Counted from the first letter of the stretch, positions 1 to 6,637 are shown. The stretch is 11,363 nucleotides of DNA from Acidobacteriota bacterium (GCA_021778815.1 JAJYBW010000072.1:1-11363), one strand, 5' to 3'. Notes: a model not told the origin generated them from the sequence alone. Made by a program: numbers and translations.

Positions 1-216
1 TTCGGCCTGCATACCATCAACGGAGTGGGGAATTCCATCGCCCCGCAGCACTGCATCGCGAGCACTCTGCCGCGAAACACCATAGCCGCGTCCAGCCAGA
101 AAGCTGCTGATCAGATCGGCTGCCTGCCAGCTATCCAGCCCTTGCTGCAATAAGCCGTCACGCAACTCCTGCAATTCCAATGTCGGGAATTTCTCAATGT
201 CTCTGCCAGCCGGCAT
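1..216 (-). CDS. hypothetical protein, 3' end cut by window edge
   Basis: An open frame of 72 codons runs leftward from an ATG at 216-214 and is still open at base 1, so the C-terminus lies outside the window. The visible part begins MPAGRDIEKFPTL and looks largely helical and soluble, with no signal peptide. It contains a motif GYGVSRQSARDAVLRG at about residues 44-59. The sequence before the ATG reads AAGGGCGGACGCGAA, giving an acceptable purine-rich ribosome-binding site, and the frame closes upstream at 264-262, so the start is fairly well bounded. Codon use looks coding, with an ordinary helical amino-acid mix. I do not recognise the family and assign no function. It is divergent from folD, with which it shares the 217-482 upstream region. 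A plus-strand frame over the same bases (180-473) has no ribosome-binding site and an unlikely composition. Confidence 0.6.
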   Translation of the reverse strand, partial: MPAGRDIEKFPTLELQELRDGLLQQGLDSWQAADLISSFLAGRGYGVSRQSARDAVLRGDGIPHSVDGMQAE

Positions 217-482
217 TTCGCGTCCGCCCTTCCCTGTTGCGCATCCGATTCCGACCGCAACTTAGCTCATGTGGTATTAAGACTCGACTTGCCCACTCTT
301 TGTTGCTACGAACCTGCAAGAAAGATGGATTCAATGAACACGCGATCCTTTTATCGGCAACAATGGCAGTCACAAGAGAAAACTTTCGTCATTCCCCTCT
401 CGGTTACCCAGCCGCAATTCCGACCTCCTGTCTCCACACCGTGCCACCCACCGGCCCGCTTCCAGTACCATAAGGAGAAGCT
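217..482. promoter_or_regulatory. divergent intergenic region upstream of folD
   Basis: These 266 bases separate the start of the truncated minus-strand gene from folD and should contain promoters for both. I see no convincing -35/-10 pair and no hairpin strong enough to call. Only the folD ribosome-binding site AAGGAG at 472-477 is clear, 5 bases before the ATG. Short plus-strand frames here (180-473 and 271-486) lack ribosome-binding sites and have low-complexity, Pro/Ser-rich translations, so I regard them as non-coding. Confidence 0.4.
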
Positions 483-1418
483 ATGACGACCACCGTGACC
501 CCTCAATCCTTAGACGGAAATGCCATCGCCTCCGTAATCAAAGCGGAAGTGGCTGCGGACATTCAGAAGTTGCACGCCCAGGGCATTCGACCCGGCCTTG
601 TGGTCGTGATGGTCGGCAATCACCCAGCATCGGAAGTCTATGTCCGCAATAAAGTGAAGACCAGCGCGGAACTAGGCATGAACAGTGAGTTGATCACTCC
701 TCCCGCATCGGTCACCACGGAAGAACTGCTCAGCTTGGTCGCCCAGTTAAACGCACGCGAAGACGTCGACGGCATCCTGATCCAAACACCCCTCCCTCCG
801 CAGGTCGATAAAAAATTGCTCGACCAGGCCGTTTCCCCTGACAAAGATGTCGATGGGTTTCATCCGGTAAATGTCGGTCGCTTGCAAAGTGGACAGCCGT
901 CGCTGGCGCCCTGCACCCCTGCCGGCATCATTCAGATGCTGAAGCGGAGCGGAATTCCCATCTCAGGTCAACATGCCGTCGTCGTCGGCCGCAGCGATAT
1001 CGTCGGAAAGCCCATGGCGATGCTGCTGCTGCAAGAAAATGCCACAGTCACCATTTGCCATAGCAAAACTCGGGATCTGGCTGCATTCTGTCGCTCGGCT
1101 GACATTCTGGTCGCCGCCATCGGAAAAGCCGGCATCATTCGTCCCGACATGGTTCGACCCGGCGCCGTCCTGGTCGATGTGGGCATGAACCGCATCACCT
1201 CACAAGAAGACTTCGACCGTTTTTTCTCGGGCAACGCCAAGCGAGAAAAGACCTTTAAAGAAAAAGGTTCCGTTTTGATGGGAGATATCGACCCGCACGC
1301 GTTCGCCCTCGCCAGCTATTACACGCCAGTACCGGGCGGTGTCGGCCCGCTGACCATTGCCATGTTGATGGCGAATACAGTTCGGGCAGCCAGGCTGCGT
1401 CGCGGTCTGGCTGCGTAA
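483..1418 (+). CDS. folD: bifunctional methylenetetrahydrofolate dehydrogenase / methenyltetrahydrofolate cyclohydrolase FolD
   Basis: Cytosolic enzyme of one-carbon metabolism. It oxidises 5,10-methylene-THF to methenyl-THF with NADP and hydrolyses this to 10-formyl-THF, supplying purine and formyl-Met synthesis. Diagnostic motifs run in order: VGNHPASEVYVRNK (about 44-57, with Tyr53 and catalytic Lys57), DGILIQTPLP (96-105, Gln101), KDVDGFHPVNVGRL (121-134, Asp124), PCTPAG (143-148), the nucleotide-binding GRSDIVGKP (169-177), and the C-terminal PVPGGVGPLTIAML (282-295). At 311 residues it is slightly longer than the usual 280-300. The extra length is mainly a charged insertion after VDVGMNR (about 238-263, containing KREKTFKEK). 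The common QLPLP core is QTPLP here. The start is fixed by AAGGAG 5 bases upstream. coaE follows after 21 bp in the same direction, so co-transcription is likely. Family assignment is secure; the effect of the insertion is unknown. Confidence 0.97.
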   Translation: MTTTVTPQSLDGNAIASVIKAEVAADIQKLHAQGIRPGLVVVMVGNHPASEVYVRNKVKTSAELGMNSELITPPASVTTEELLSLVAQLNAREDVDGILIQTPLPPQVDKKLLDQAVSPDKDVDGFHPVNVGRLQSGQPSLAPCTPAGIIQMLKRSGIPISGQHAVVVGRSDIVGKPMAMLLLQENATVTICHSKTRDLAAFCRSADILVAAIGKAGIIRPDMVRPGAVLVDVGMNRITSQEDFDRFFSGNAKREKTFKEKGSVLMGDIDPHAFALASYYTPVPGGVGPLTIAMLMANTVRAARLRRGLAA

Positions 1419-1439
1419 TTTTCTTCAGGAGAATACGTC

Positions 1440-2141
1440 ATGCTGCGCGTCGGCCTTACCGGGGGACTTGCAAGTGGAAAAAGCACCGTCGCCAGTCTCT
1501 TTGCGCGCCGCGGCGTCCACACCCTGAATGCAGATCAGATTGGCCGCGAGTTGATGCAGCCGGGGCAGCCGGTCTATGACGCGATTCTCGCTCACTTCCA
1601 CGGCTATCCCGACGCACCCCAGTTGACTCTTGCCGATGAGCAACTTGACCGTTCCGCCCTCGCGCGCTACGTGCTTTCGACAGGCAAGCTCGAAGAACTG
1701 AGCCGGATCGTCCATCCTCCCGTGGTCGCAGAGCAGGAACGACGCATTCAGCGCATCTTCTCCAGCGATCCGGATGCTATTGTCATGGTCGAGTCTGCAC
1801 TCATCTTTGAAGCCGACCGCGCGAAAACTGCCCCCGGATTCAGCCGTAGATTTGATAAGTTAATTCTGGTAACGGCTCCAGAGGAGGTCCGACTGGCTCG
1901 ATACACGTCGCGCGGCAGCAAGGCGCTTTCTGCGGAAGAATTGCTCGCGCTGCAGGAAGACGGTCGAAAGCGAATTGCCATGCAGATGACAGACCCGGAA
2001 AAAACTCCCCTGTGCGATTTCGTCATTGAAAACGCTGGATCGCTCGAACACCTTGAAACCGAGGTGGAGACAATCCTGAAGCAGTTACAACAAGAAAACG
2101 TACGACAGAAAACTGAGAGAGCAACTCCCACCACACGTTGA
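1440..2141 (+). CDS. coaE: dephospho-CoA kinase
   Basis: Catalyses the last step of coenzyme A synthesis: ATP-dependent phosphorylation of the ribose 3'-hydroxyl of dephospho-CoA, in the cytosol. The N-terminus is a typical P-loop, GLTGGLASGKST (residues 5-16, with Lys14). The substrate-side signature LNADQIGRELMQPG (29-42, Asp32) follows, then VHPPV (91-95), ESALIFEA (118-125, corresponding to the family's PLLFE) and a LID/C-terminal region with RIAMQMT (178-184, Arg178 and Gln182). Its 233 residues include a tail of about 15 polar residues beyond the common ~200-residue core. The ribosome-binding site AGGAG lies at 1427-1431, 8 bases before the ATG. The gene is 21 bp after folD and probably shares its transcript. 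The following 136 bp gap and candidate promoter suggest that htrA can be expressed separately. Confidence 0.95.
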   Translation: MLRVGLTGGLASGKSTVASLFARRGVHTLNADQIGRELMQPGQPVYDAILAHFHGYPDAPQLTLADEQLDRSALARYVLSTGKLEELSRIVHPPVVAEQERRIQRIFSSDPDAIVMVESALIFEADRAKTAPGFSRRFDKLILVTAPEEVRLARYTSRGSKALSAEELLALQEDGRKRIAMQMTDPEKTPLCDFVIENAGSLEHLETEVETILKQLQQENVRQKTERATPTTR

Positions 2142-2148
2142 GCACGAC

Positions 2149-2222
2149 GCAACGGAAATGCGGGAACTGAATCCAACAAGACATTCGTGGTATGAAACAA
2201 CTGATTCTATCGATTCCGTTGC
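2149..2222. repeat. 9-bp inverted repeat enclosing 56 bases, upstream of htrA
   Basis: GCAACGGAA at 2149-2157 is exactly complementary to TTCCGTTGC at 2214-2222. Inside it, GAATC (2169-2173) can pair with a GATTC downstream, and CAT...ATG around 2182-2194 can form a small hairpin, so the transcript could fold into a closed multi-branched structure. It is neither a compact terminator nor followed by a T-run. It could be a leader-RNA element, a protein-binding site or chance. Confidence 0.35.
2163..2188 (+). promoter_or_regulatory. candidate ECF-sigma-type promoter upstream of htrA
   Basis: GGAACT begins at 2163 and CGT lies at 2186-2188, giving GGAAC-N18-CGT. This resembles the general GGAAC / CGT(T/C) architecture recognised by group IV (RpoE/SigE-like) sigma factors. 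A start a few bases downstream would give a leader of roughly 80 bases before the htrA ATG at 2278. Envelope proteases of the HtrA family are classic targets of such sigma factors, which makes the match meaningful, but short motifs like this also occur by chance. The regulator is not in the window. Confidence 0.3.
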
Positions 2223-2277
2223 CGAGACCTGCGAGGCCCATGTTTTTCGGCAGCCGAAGATTGAGAGCTCTTGATCG

Positions 2278-3474
2278 ATGAAAGCACGCTTGTTGATTTT
2301 GACCGTTGCCATCCTGGGCGGATTCTACTTCGTCACCACGCACACTTTCTTTACGGGTGCCGGCCGTGGATGGTTTACGAGGGCTGCCACCTCATCTTCT
2401 TCCTCGCCAAATGCAGTGCCGTTGCCCGGCGGCATGGATATCACAGACGCCCATGCGGCGCCGGCTCTCTTGCCCACCGAACTCAACAACATTGCGGTCT
2501 ACAAGAAAGCGTTGCCCTCGGTGGTAAACATCACCTCCAGCATGGTCGCCTACGATTTCTTTTACGGTGCAGTTCCGGAGCAAGGCCAGGGCTCCGGTTT
2601 CATCCTGAACAAGAACGGCGACATTCTCACCAATTTTCACGTGGTATCGAATGCGCAGGCCCTGGAGGTAACGCTCTCCAACAAGCACCAGTACAAGGCC
2701 AAGGTACTGATGACCGACAAGGCCCACGATCTTGCTCTGATCAAGATTGACGCGCCGGACTTGCAACCAGCCACGCTGGCCACCTCCCGCGGACTGCAAG
2801 TCGGCCAGCTTGTCTACGCCATCGGCAATCCATTCGGTCTCAGCGGTACTATGACCCGCGGCATCATCAGTTCCATCCGCTCGGTGCGCGGTCCCATGGG
2901 CAATTTGATCTCCGACGCAATTCAAACCGATGCCGCCATCAATCCCGGCAATTCCGGCGGCCCGTTACTCAATTCGCAGGGTGATGTCATCGGCATGAAC
3001 ACCATGATTGACACCGGCGGAGGCGCCAATCAAAATGCCGGCATTGGGTTTGCAATCCCCATCGACGCAGCCAAGGCGGCCTTGAATGACTTTTCCCGCT
3101 ATGGCAAGGTCCTGCGCCCGACACTGGGGGCCCGCTATTTGTCGATCGGTCCGGATATCGCCAGCCAGCTCGGATTGCCCGCAGTTCCCGGTGTCCTGGT
3201 GGAGCGCACAGTTCCCGGTGGACCCGCCGACCGCGCCGGCATTCTTGGTGGCAAGCAACAAGCCTATCTTGGCAACACGCCCATCTTCATTGGCGGCGAC
3301 TTGATTGTTGCCATCGACGGCGATCAGGTGACAAACGATCAAGACATCGCTGAAATTATGGATGGACACCAGGCTGGCCAAACCGTCACAGTAACCATCT
3401 TTCGCGGACAGAAACGAATGGACATCAAAGTGATTCTTGGGAACGCCGGCGATTCCGGCGACGTGCAGGTATAA
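2278..3474 (+). CDS. membrane-anchored HtrA/DegS-like serine protease with one PDZ domain
   Basis: Trypsin-like (S1C family) quality-control protease of the cell envelope. Residues about 4-20 form a single hydrophobic segment without a clear cleavage site, so it is probably anchored in the inner membrane facing the periplasm. A Ser/Ala/Pro-rich linker (about 30-65) follows. The protease domain (about 70-270) carries the triad: His121 in TNFHVV, Asp151 in AHDLALIKID and Ser226 in GNSGGPLLNS, with the conserved AIGNPFGLSGT (181-191). A single PDZ domain spans about 279-388 (GDLIVAIDGDQV at 340-351). One PDZ and no long LA-loop insertion place it nearer DegS/HhoA than two-PDZ DegP. The ATG at 2278 has only a weak GAGAG site at 2262-2266, but it places the anchor correctly. 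The lactonase-type gene follows after 29 bp and is probably co-transcribed. It may be stress-induced through the candidate promoter at 2163-2188. Confidence 0.92.
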   Translation: MKARLLILTVAILGGFYFVTTHTFFTGAGRGWFTRAATSSSSSPNAVPLPGGMDITDAHAAPALLPTELNNIAVYKKALPSVVNITSSMVAYDFFYGAVPEQGQGSGFILNKNGDILTNFHVVSNAQALEVTLSNKHQYKAKVLMTDKAHDLALIKIDAPDLQPATLATSRGLQVGQLVYAIGNPFGLSGTMTRGIISSIRSVRGPMGNLISDAIQTDAAINPGNSGGPLLNSQGDVIGMNTMIDTGGGANQNAGIGFAIPIDAAKAALNDFSRYGKVLRPTLGARYLSIGPDIASQLGLPAVPGVLVERTVPGGPADRAGILGGKQQAYLGNTPIFIGGDLIVAIDGDQVTNDQDIAEIMDGHQAGQTVTVTIFRGQKRMDIKVILGNAGDSGDVQV

Positions 3475-3503
3475 AGTAAATCCACTACAGGAGCAGGAAC
3501 ATA

Positions 3504-4760
3504 GTGAGCCGTCAAGATTTGATGCTATGGAGTGATCCACCCCAAAAACCTTCTCGGCGTTCATTTATCAAAGGCGCTTCCGCTCTGGCGCTCGCCAATT
3601 CACAAATCAGCTCGGCGTTGAACCTTCAAAGCCGCTCTAAAGGAGGCAAAGTGTTTGCGTATGTCGGTACGGATACCAGCGCCATCGATGGCAAAGCCAA
3701 TGGAAGAGGAATTTATCTGTTCGAGATGGATACGAGCAGCGGACGATTATCGCTCATCAAGCTGGCTGCGGAGGCCAAAAGCCCCTCCTGGCTTTGTCTC
3801 GACCCTTCGCAACGATACCTCTATGCCGCCAATGAGATCTCAGACTTTGAAGGCAAGAGCGGTTCCATCAGCGCGTATGCAGTGGATCCATCCAAGGGAG
3901 ATCTCCGACTGCTGAACACCATCAGCTCGCAAGGCGCAGGTCCGGCCCATCTGAGTGTCGACGCGTCCGGGAAATATGTTTTCGTGGCCAATTACGGGGG
4001 CGGCAGCATTGCCGTGCTTCCTGTTGCGCCCGACGGATCTCTCGGCGCCGCGACCTTCACCCATCGCGACCAGGACCACGTCGGAAGCCAAAAAGCCACC
4101 AGTGCGCCTCCGGGCAGTTTTGCAATCAGCGGACACGACGCACCTCACGCTCACATGATTGGCGCGGATCCTGGCAATCGCTTTGTTGTGCAAACGGATC
4201 TTGGACAAGATCGTATCTACGTTTATAACTTCGACAAGCACACAGGTAAGCTTTCGCCTGCCGCAACTCCGTTCGCATCGCTTCCCACCGGAGATGGACC
4301 ACGTCACTTTGCGTTTCATCCCAATGGACAATGGCTCTACTCCATTCAAGAAGAAGCCTCCACGGTAGTGTTCTTTCACTTTGACCCCGCAACCGGATCG
4401 ATGGCGGCGCAACAAACCGTTTCGACGCTCCCAAACGGCTTTGCAGGGACCAGTTTTGCCTCCGAGATTCGAGTGTCGCCGGATGGTCGCGCCCTCTATG
4501 CAGCCAACCGGCTCCACAACACCATCTCCGTCTTTTCGATTGGTAGCAACGGGGAGTTGAAACGGATTGGCGAAACCCCTACCCTGGGCGATTATCCGCC
4601 CCAATTCAATTTCGATCCCAGCGGAACTTTCCTCTACGTCTGTAATCAGCGTAGCGACCAAATCACCTCGTTCCGTATCGACAAGCGGACAGGTTTACTC
4701 AGCTTTACAGGTCATTACACACCGGTCGGCACTCCGACGTGCATCATCTTCATGCGTTGA
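3504..4760 (+). CDS. Tat-exported lactonase-type beta-propeller protein (6-phosphogluconolactonase-like, Pgl/YbhE family)
   Basis: Seven-bladed propeller of the lactonase family (PF10282). Blade motifs recur through the protein: GRGIYLFEMDTSSGRLS (67-83), GPAHLSVDASGKYVFVANYGGG (146-167, in two conserved blocks), APHAHMIGADPG (213-224), TDLGQDRIYVYNFD (231-244), GDGPRHFAFHPNGQW (263-277), SPDGRALYAANR (325-336) and FDPSGTFLYVCNQRSD (370-385). The N-terminus has a near-perfect twin-arginine motif, SRRSFIK at residues 17-23, followed by an Ala/Leu-rich segment. This predicts export of the folded protein. The start is a GTG at 3504, with AGGAG at 3489-3493 ten bases before it. An in-frame ATG at 3522 would still keep the Tat motif. 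Since 6-phosphogluconate is cytosolic, a periplasmic enzyme probably opens a different lactone; substrate unknown. Family confidence is high, exact activity low. Confidence 0.88.
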   Translation: MSRQDLMLWSDPPQKPSRRSFIKGASALALANSQISSALNLQSRSKGGKVFAYVGTDTSAIDGKANGRGIYLFEMDTSSGRLSLIKLAAEAKSPSWLCLDPSQRYLYAANEISDFEGKSGSISAYAVDPSKGDLRLLNTISSQGAGPAHLSVDASGKYVFVANYGGGSIAVLPVAPDGSLGAATFTHRDQDHVGSQKATSAPPGSFAISGHDAPHAHMIGADPGNRFVVQTDLGQDRIYVYNFDKHTGKLSPAATPFASLPTGDGPRHFAFHPNGQWLYSIQEEASTVVFFHFDPATGSMAAQQTVSTLPNGFAGTSFASEIRVSPDGRALYAANRLHNTISVFSIGSNGELKRIGETPTLGDYPPQFNFDPSGTFLYVCNQRSDQITSFRIDKRTGLLSFTGHYTPVGTPTCIIFMR

Positions 4761-4773
4761 TCCTTCGTGGATG

Positions 4774-4787
4774 CGCGATCCATCGCG
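4774..4787. repeat. short inverted repeat (CGCGAT-CC-ATCGCG)
   Basis: A perfect 6-bp inverted repeat with a 2-base centre lies just after the stop codon of the lactonase-type gene. It overlaps the left arm of the larger hairpin at 4785-4840, so the two structures are mutually exclusive in RNA. It could be an upstream part of the terminator region or a protein site. Confidence 0.3.
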
Positions 4788-4845
4788 GAGTGGAGCAGGC
4801 AAGCGAACAATTCTCATTCGCGTGATTGTTCCACTCCCGCTTTGT
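4785..4845. terminator. probable bidirectional terminator between convergent genes
   Basis: GCGGAGTG (4785-4792) pairs with CACTCCCGC (4832-4840) with one bulged base. Inside, GAACAAT (4805-4811) pairs with ATTGTTC (4825-4831), leaving a one-sided bulge of 12 bases. TTTGTT follows at 4841-4846, a short T-rich run for plus-strand transcripts. The position, between the ends of the lactonase-type gene (4760) and fdhA (4850), is where a shared terminator is expected. The imperfect stem and weak T-run keep confidence moderate. Confidence 0.55.
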
Positions 4846-4849
4846 TGAG

Positions 4850-6049
4850 TTAGGAAGCTTTGCCAAGTTCACCATGCGGATCAATGACAAATTTCTTGGC
4901 TGCTCCCTTGTCAAAGTCCTGATAACCCTTCGGCGCGTCGTCCAGCTTGATGACAGTTGCGTTGACGATTTTCGCAATCGGCAGACGATCGTGCAGTATG
5001 GCCTGCATCAGCTGCCGGTTGTACTTCAGCACCGGAGTCTGCCCAGTAAAGAAGCGCTGCGATTTCGCCCAGCCGAGTCCAAAGCGCATGCGAAGGTTCC
5101 CCTTCTGCGAAGCCTCATCCTTGGATCCAGGATCTTCCGTCACGTAGAGTCCCGGAATCCCGATACTCCCTGCCGCGCGGGTAATGGCCATCAGCGAATT
5201 CAAAACAGTCGCCGGCGCCTCGACCCCATGTTGCGAACCATGCGCGTGCGCTTCGAATCCCACGCAGTCGATGGCCGCATCCACTTCCGGTACGCCGACC
5301 ACCTGGGCAATCAGTTCCTCCAGCTTGTCGCTCTTGGTTAAGTCGATAGGCTCGAAGCCCACCTTCTTGGCGTGTTGCAACCGTTCCTGATTCATGTCGC
5401 CAATCATCACCACCGCGGCTCCAAGAATCTGTGCCGAAGCCGCGGCAGCCAGACCCACTGGCCCCGCACCGGCAATATAGACAGTTGAGCCCACGCCAAC
5501 CCCCGCATTTACCGCGCCATGAAACCCCGTCGGCAGAATGTCAGAGAGCATCGTCAAATCTCTGATCTTCGACATAGCCTGCGCCTTGTCTGGGAACTTG
5601 ATGAGGTTGAAGTCCGCATACGGCACCATGACGAATTCAGCCTGGCCACCGATCCACCCGCCCATATCAACGTAGCCGTAGGCTCCGCCGGCTCGTCCTG
5701 GATTCACGTTGAGACAAACACCCGTCTCCCCCGCACGGCAGGTCCGGCATCGTCCACAGGCGACGTTGAAGGGAACCGTAACCAGATCGCCGATGTTGAG
5801 ATACTCGACGTCTTTCCCTTTTTCGATAATCTCGCCGGTAATCTCATGCCCCAGCACCAGCCCTTTCGGCGCTGTCGTGCGGCCACGTACCATGTGCTGA
5901 TCCGAGCCGCAAATATTAGTGGAAACAATTTTCAGAATCACGCCGTGGGTAATCTCCTTGCCCGCCGGATTCTGCATCTTTGGATAATCGATGGACTGTA
6001 CTTCCACCTTGCCTGGTCCCAGATAAACAACTCCTCGATTTGTAGCCAT
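4850..6049 (-). CDS. fdhA: glutathione-independent formaldehyde dehydrogenase (zinc- and NAD-dependent)
   Basis: Oxidises free formaldehyde to formate with tightly bound NAD (Pseudomonas putida FdhA type; relatives also dismutate formaldehyde). It is a cytosolic member of the zinc-dependent medium-chain dehydrogenase family. With the ATG at 6049 the protein has 399 residues, the length I recall for P. putida FdhA, and it matches that protein closely throughout: NRGVVYLG at the N-terminus, VSTNICGSDQHMVRGRTTA (42-60), LVLGHEITGE (64-73), PFNVACGRCRTC (93-104), GGAYGYVDMG (121-130), SDILPTG (169-175) and VIDPH near the C-terminus. Catalytic zinc ligands Cys47, His68 and Asp170, and structural zinc ligands Cys98, Cys101, Cys104 and Cys112, are all present. 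The NAD motif GAGPVG is at 194-199. A longer frame from a TTG at 6067 is rejected because it overlaps the ribosome-binding site AAAGGA (6064-6059). The GlcG-like gene lies 133 bp upstream on the same strand. Confidence 0.96.
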   Translation of the reverse strand: MATNRGVVYLGPGKVEVQSIDYPKMQNPAGKEITHGVILKIVSTNICGSDQHMVRGRTTAPKGLVLGHEITGEIIEKGKDVEYLNIGDLVTVPFNVACGRCRTCRAGETGVCLNVNPGRAGGAYGYVDMGGWIGGQAEFVMVPYADFNLIKFPDKAQAMSKIRDLTMLSDILPTGFHGAVNAGVGVGSTVYIAGAGPVGLAAAASAQILGAAVVMIGDMNQERLQHAKKVGFEPIDLTKSDKLEELIAQVVGVPEVDAAIDCVGFEAHAHGSQHGVEAPATVLNSLMAITRAAGSIGIPGLYVTEDPGSKDEASQKGNLRMRFGLGWAKSQRFFTGQTPVLKYNRQLMQAILHDRLPIAKIVNATVIKLDDAPKGYQDFDKGAAKKFVIDPHGELGKAS

Positions 6050-6058
6050 GGAATCATG

Positions 6059-6064
6059 TCCTTT
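6059..6064 (-). promoter_or_regulatory. ribosome-binding site deciding the fdhA start
   Basis: AAAGGA reads on the minus strand from 6064 to 6059, 9 bases before the ATG at 6049. It lies inside the alternative TTG-initiated extension, which supports the ATG and a 399-residue product. Confidence 0.7.
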
Positions 6065-6117
6065 CAAATTGCCGCAGACTCAAACGAGCCACTCCCCGGC
6101 GGCAGCGTTGCCGAGCA

Positions 6118-6131
6118 GGATTCAAGAATCC
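6118..6131. repeat. short inverted repeat between the glcG-like gene and fdhA
   Basis: GGATTC-AA-GAATCC is a perfect 6-bp inverted repeat with a 2-base centre. A second weak stem (CGGCA-GCGT-TGCCG) lies just beside it, near 6099-6113. Neither is followed by a T-run in the direction of transcription, so these look more like RNA-processing or protein-binding features than a terminator. The 133-base gap otherwise shows only the fdhA ribosome-binding site. Confidence 0.25.
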
Positions 6132-6182
6132 AGAACCCTCCAGCAGAACTGCTCAACCGAGTCAAGAAATCCGAATCTGCTG

Positions 6183-6578
6183 TTAGTAAGCCGCCGCTCC
6201 AGCTTCGGCAACGGCGTGGTCCTGCTCCCCTGATCCACCACTCACACCGATCGCGCCAACAACTTTACCGTCGCGCTTCAGCGGAATTCCGCCGGCAAAG
6301 ATCATGATCTTGCCGTCGTTGGAGGCATGGATGCCAAAAAACTGTCCGCCGGATTGGCTGTGGGTTGCCAGGTCTTTCGTGCTGATATCGAACGCCCTCG
6401 ACGTGTAGGCTTTCTTGATCGAGATGTCGATGCTGCCCAGCCACGCGCCATCCATGCGAACATGGGCAACCAGGTTGCCACCCGCATCCGCCACGGCGAT
6501 GTTCATGGGCTGACCGATTTCTTTGGCTTTCTTCTCCGCCGCTGCGATTATCCTTCGTGCGTCTTCCAAATGGATCAT
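6183..6578 (-). CDS. GlcG/HbpS-like (DUF336, PF03928) protein
   Basis: A 131-residue single-domain protein of the GlcG/HbpS family, small alpha/beta proteins of which some bind haem or corrinoids (Streptomyces HbpS) and others sit in glycolate or aldehyde operons without a settled role. Recognisable family blocks are VADAGGNLVAHVRMDGA (29-45), KKAYTSRAF (55-63), FAGGIPL (94-100) and VVGAIGVSGGSGEQDHAVAEAG (106-127, in two motifs). There is no signal peptide, so it is predicted cytosolic. A 12-residue extension from 6614 is possible, but AAGGAG (6590-6585) lies 6 bases before the ATG at 6578 and fixes that start. It lies 133 bp upstream of fdhA on the same strand and 59 bp after the barrel gene, suggesting co-expression with formaldehyde oxidation. 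A partner role in aldehyde metabolism is inference only. Confidence 0.9.
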   Translation of the reverse strand: MIHLEDARRIIAAAEKKAKEIGQPMNIAVADAGGNLVAHVRMDGAWLGSIDISIKKAYTSRAFDISTKDLATHSQSGGQFFGIHASNDGKIMIFAGGIPLKRDGKVVGAIGVSGGSGEQDHAVAEAGAAAY

Positions 6579-6584
6579 ATCTTT

Positions 6585-6590
6585 CTCCTT
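6585..6590 (-). promoter_or_regulatory. ribosome-binding site of the glcG-like gene
   Basis: AAGGAG reads on the minus strand from 6590 to 6585, 6 bases before the ATG at 6578. It rules out the longer frame beginning at 6614, which has no comparable site. Confidence 0.75.
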
Positions 6591-6637
6591 GTGTACCCAG
6601 TTCAATTCATGCACTGCAGCCAGGCTTCAATTTGGCC

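Noticed and set aside
180..473. A 97-codon plus-strand open frame before folD
   Set aside because: It overlaps the better-supported minus-strand gene, has no ribosome-binding site, and its translation is low-complexity and Pro/Ser-rich without any recognisable motif.
2271..2750. A 159-codon plus-strand frame overlapping htrA
   Set aside because: It is another frame of the htrA gene; the htrA frame carries the complete catalytic triad and PDZ domain, while this one has His/Arg-rich shadow composition.
3840..4661. A 273-codon minus-strand frame opposite the lactonase-type gene
   Set aside because: It lies wholly antisense to a confidently assigned propeller protein and has no recognisable domain.
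6050..6067. A six-residue N-terminal extension of FdhA from a TTG at 6067
   Set aside because: It would place the ribosome-binding site within the coding sequence, and family alignment and the 399-residue length support the ATG at 6049.
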